From Bacteroidota bacterium (GTDB lineage Bacteria > Bacteroidota > Bacteroidia > Chitinophagales > Chitinophagaceae): a DNA stretch of 26,660 bases. The notes beneath the pieces are model-generated. The model saw only the letters and a list, made by a program, of their open reading frames with translations, was not told the origin of the DNA and ran no database searches. The stretch is from the NCBI GenBank assembly GCA_023423835.1, contig JAFAEW010000124.1, forward strand, positions 1-26,660. The letters run 5' to 3'. Position numbers and translations under genes: made by a program. Of this stretch, positions 24,191-26,660 are shown one piece after another (the stretch's first letter is position 1; each line of letters starts with the position of its first letter).

Positions 24191-24326
24191 TTATTAATAG
24201 GATTTGAAGAAAAAAAACTGTCAAAATATGTTTTTCAACCTCAAACTGCTTCCTGATTTAATTTCAATTTAATTGGTGCATGCGATCCTCACCCTGCTTT
24301 ATTGCATCGGGTAAATCGATCTCACG

Positions 24327-25184
24327 TCAAAAAAGTGGTTTAGCCAATTCCGCTAACCGGCCCGTCGTTCCATTGAAAATGTTTTTGTCCACGTTTCCGG
24401 ATATTCCAAGCACCGCCGCACTTTCCGTGAATTGCCAGTAAGTGTATTCGTTCCACCCGGCGGGCAAAAGCGGGAAATCTTTCCGATAAGAGGCCACCCA
24501 GAGCGGATACTCCTCAAATCCGGCCGGGTTATTAAGATAATCTTTCCAGAAGAAGGCATTAGTATAGATGATCGGCTTCCGGCCAGATTTTTCTTCAATT
24601 ATTGACAGCCAATCCCTGATTTTCTTTACACAAATTATGCGATTATTGAGAATGTACTGATTCAACCCGGGACTTTGTTGCCATTCGACGTCAATAACCG
24701 GCGGTAAAATTTCCTCCTCCTTCCAATCGATTCCGGACGACAGAAAATTATCTGCCTGTTCTCTCGCCGTTACGCCCATGAAAGTAAAAAAATGATAGGC
24801 TCCTCTCAACACACTCAACCGTTTCAATTCAGAAAAATAGGTCGGGAAAAGACTGTCCTTAAAGCTTTTGCCCTGACTTGCCTTGCAATACACAAATTTT
24901 ATTTCATTGAAAGGAACGAGGTTCCAGTTGATCAAACCGTTGTGGTGCGAAACATCGATCCCATAAATCAGGTTGGATTGTAATAAGTCTTTGATTACGG
25001 TAAGTGTATTCACGCCTGCAATACCGTCGGCACTCAGTCCCTGATCGGTTTGAAATTGTTTAACCACTCTTTCCGTATCCAAGCCGAAAATTCCATCGGC
25101 CCAAAGCGTGTAGCCCAATATGACCAGGTCTTTTTGCAGTTGCAGAACCGCATCGCCTCTGGAGTTTTTTTTAAGCGTTTTCAT
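24327..25184 (-). CDS. GH25 lysozyme with N-terminal peptidoglycan-binding domain
   Basis: 285 residues from ATG 25184; a longer frame to 25217 begins with TTG and adds nothing useful. Residues about 4-68 are a PG_binding_1 domain (LQKDLVILGYTLWADGIFGL; VVKQFQTDQGLSADGIAG). Residues about 73-285 are a GH25 barrel with GIDVSHHNG (D77) and the catalytic D165-x-E167 in PPVIDVEW; the region near GAYHFFTF also fits. GH25 enzymes cleave the MurNAc-GlcNAc bond. There is no signal peptide, so export would need a holin-like route or lysis; this resembles phage endolysins, though no other phage gene is near. It may instead be a toxin or remodelling enzyme with atypical export. Confidence 0.85.
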   Translation of the reverse strand: MKTLKKNSRGDAVLQLQKDLVILGYTLWADGIFGLDTERVVKQFQTDQGLSADGIAGVNTLTVIKDLLQSNLIYGIDVSHHNGLINWNLVPFNEIKFVYCKASQGKSFKDSLFPTYFSELKRLSVLRGAYHFFTFMGVTAREQADNFLSSGIDWKEEEILPPVIDVEWQQSPGLNQYILNNRIICVKKIRDWLSIIEEKSGRKPIIYTNAFFWKDYLNNPAGFEEYPLWVASYRKDFPLLPAGWNEYTYWQFTESAAVLGISGNVDKNIFNGTTGRLAELAKPLF

Positions 25185-25264
25185 GCACTGCTTTTTGGTG
25201 AAATGTGTCAGACGCAACCTGAAAATTACAACTATTTATTTTTTTGAATCGCAGCAAAAACAAA

Positions 25265-26461
25265 TTACAAATAGCTGATCCACCATTTCTTTCTGTGTTT
25301 TCGTTTATACATTCCAAACCATCGGCAAAACGGATACATAAGCGCAACAACCAAAATCCAGACGAAGTATACGACCGGTAAATTGAGTCCAAAGTTATCG
25401 GGATGAAAATAAAAAGGCGATGTTTTGATTTCGTTCCCGCCAAAACCCTGAGCGAAGAAAACAATCAGAGAAATTATCCTGATGAGTATAAAGTGGAGGA
25501 TATAATAAAAGAACGGCACTTCTCCATAAACCGAAAAGAAATGAAGCATGCGCCCTCTGCTGTTTTCAGATAATGCGAGCAGCACGAGGATGGGTCCTAA
25601 CGTCATCAGAAGAAACTGCAACGAAGGCGGATATTTATTGGTGTTGAGAAAGGACATCCAGGTAAACCAGCTATTTTTTTGAACCGACCACCCGGCAAGA
25701 TCGCCATAGCTGTTGATCAATCGCAAAACGGTAAATCCAAGTATTGACCCGATTCCCACGGTCATGAGAATTTTGAAACGGCTTCGGGCAGAAACTCCCG
25801 TCACAAACAAATTTCCAGCTGCAAATCCCAGCAGCATTACAGCCGTCCACGGCAGGAAGGAATATGCAATCAGTAAGGAATGTGCTTCGCTGAGCTTTAC
25901 AACCGTTGGAACGGAATACGAAAATGCTTTCAACATGCCGGTAAATGTGGCAGGATCAGCAACCGGATTGATCAAATTTTCACAACACAGGAAGATCAAT
26001 CCCAGGGCGAATAAAATTTTCCACGGAAGTTGGATCAGAAATCCCAACACGATCATACTCAAACCGATGGCGAAGAGTACGGAGAGCACAATCAGGTTGT
26101 AATCCGGATCCAGGGTCAGGATGAAGGTCATCACTACAAAATCGATGACAAACAGCCAAAATCCGCGGGAGATCAGAAATTGGCGGAGCTGCGATTTCCC
26201 CTTGTGATATCCATAGAGAAAGGCGGACAGGCCGGCGAGAAAAACAAAACCCGGGGCGCAGAAATGGGTGATCCATCTCGTGAAAAAAAGAATCGGCGAC
26301 GTGGTGGAAAGGTCTAAGGGATTTTGCTGATTTGCCCCGAGATGCAAGAGGTCGCGGCAGTGGTCGAGCGCCATAATTACCATGATAAGCCCTCTCACGA
26401 AGTCGAGGGAGACTATTCGGGAATCCGGCTGTGAAACCGGAGAGCGGAAACTGGAATCCAT
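25265..26461 (-). CDS. DUF1624/heparan-glucosaminide N-acetyltransferase-like membrane protein
   Basis: 398 residues from ATG 26461. A longer frame to ATG 26533 exists, but its first codon abuts the T-tract of the terminator at 26534-26572, so the internal ATG is preferred. There are about 10 TM helices. The family motif is RIVSLDFVRGLIMVIMALDH near the N-terminus with a conserved DH pair, then FCAPGFVFLAGLSAFLYGY. The C-terminus is basic and cytoplasmic (YKRKHRKKWW). Related proteins transfer acetyl groups across the membrane to sugars, but bacterial members are mostly uncharacterised. Two genes downstream on the same strand it is followed by GH25 and then cysC-sat, with large gaps, so co-transcription is not assumed. 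Confidence 0.78.
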   Translation of the reverse strand: MDSSFRSPVSQPDSRIVSLDFVRGLIMVIMALDHCRDLLHLGANQQNPLDLSTTSPILFFTRWITHFCAPGFVFLAGLSAFLYGYHKGKSQLRQFLISRGFWLFVIDFVVMTFILTLDPDYNLIVLSVLFAIGLSMIVLGFLIQLPWKILFALGLIFLCCENLINPVADPATFTGMLKAFSYSVPTVVKLSEAHSLLIAYSFLPWTAVMLLGFAAGNLFVTGVSARSRFKILMTVGIGSILGFTVLRLINSYGDLAGWSVQKNSWFTWMSFLNTNKYPPSLQFLLMTLGPILVLLALSENSRGRMLHFFSVYGEVPFFYYILHFILIRIISLIVFFAQGFGGNEIKTSPFYFHPDNFGLNLPVVYFVWILVVALMYPFCRWFGMYKRKHRKKWWISYL

Positions 26462-26533
26462 AATCCTTATAATTGAAAGTAAATTAGAAAAAGATCTTTT
26501 ACTGTAGGGTTTTATTTGACGGGCGGTGTGCAT

Positions 26534-26572
26534 AAAAAAGAGGCTGTCTCAAAAGGGCAGTCTCTTTTTTTA
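26534..26572. terminator. Bidirectional rho-independent terminator
   Basis: A stem of about 10 bp with three G-U type pairs, GAGGCTGTCT (26541-26550) against GGGCAGTCTC, encloses a short A-rich loop. Runs of A at 26534-26539 and T at 26565-26571 flank it, giving a U-tract on both strands. On the minus strand it follows the stop of the partial gene at 26570-26660. Confidence 0.75.
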
Positions 26573-26660
26573 TTTCCACATGGTGTGAATAACGATGTTT
26601 TTAATAATTGGCAGTACAGTTCTTGCTGCTAGAATGTATGGCTTCAAAAAACATTCCTTT
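26570..26660 (-). CDS. C-terminal tail of a gene entering from the right edge (unidentified)
   Basis: One minus-strand frame is open from the window end to TAA at 26570-26572, giving a 29-residue tail that includes LKPYILAARTVLPIIKNIV. The stop is directly followed by the terminator hairpin, as expected for a real gene end, and the composition is protein-like. The 5' part is outside the window and the family cannot be told from so short a piece. The other minus-strand frames contain stops or less plausible residues. Confidence 0.4.
   Translation of the reverse strand, partial: KECFLKPYILAARTVLPIIKNIVIHTMWK

Overview
The window looks like a chromosomal segment of a Bacteroidota species, possibly in the Chitinophagales/Sphingobacteriales neighbourhood. 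The phylum call rests on four things: start codons without clear Shine-Dalgarno sequences, several -7 promoter elements of the form TAnnTTTG, many lipoproteins with short signal peptides, and phylum-typical families (DUF2249/RIC, a saccharopine-dehydrogenase-like protein, a Sat+CysC pair, DUF4397, DUF1624). The genus call is a guess. I saw no tRNA, rRNA, CRISPR array, transposase or integrase.

Layout, left to right. At 1-2684 on the minus strand lie a left-truncated saccharopine-dehydrogenase-like gene and a GYF-domain membrane protein, separated by a strong terminator. At 2904-6894 on the plus strand gyrA is followed by a secreted TPR-like protein and a terminator. At 7196-11358 on the plus strand there is a tightly packed five-gene cluster: a di-iron Fe-S repair protein (RIC/YtfE/ScdA type) carrying two extra N-terminal DUF2249 domains; a DUF1858 protein with two DUF2249-like domains; a 12-TM heme-copper-oxidase/NnrS-like membrane protein; a MIP18/SufT-like Fe-S assembly factor; and an Rrf2 regulator with three clustered cysteines. 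At 11434-15055 on the minus strand an MFS drug pump, L-serine dehydratase and a TRIC-type channel form a probable operon.

At 15170-17133 on the plus strand are a DUF4397 lipoprotein and a class I aminotransferase. From 17311 to the right end everything is on the minus strand: a lipoprotein sulfatase; a BON lipoprotein with an SH3 protein; a run of DUF1801, beta-lactamase-like and unknown lipoprotein genes; the sulfate-activation pair cysC-sat; a GH25 lysozyme with a peptidoglycan-binding domain; a DUF1624 membrane protein; and the tail of a further gene after a bidirectional terminator.

The most interesting part is the 7.1-11.4 kb cluster. Family knowledge points to nitrosative-stress defence and Fe-S cluster repair. 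A 22-bp inverted repeat lies against a near-consensus Bacteroidota -7 element before the first gene, and the last gene encodes a likely Fe-S-sensing Rrf2 regulator, which suggests an autoregulated operon. Within it, the tandem DUF2249 duplication, an intra-operon 13-bp hairpin, and a threefold sequence repeat in the membrane protein are the observations I would follow up. Several starts were moved from the longest open frame to an internal ATG where the longer form begins with TTG, overlaps a neighbour, or runs into a terminator.
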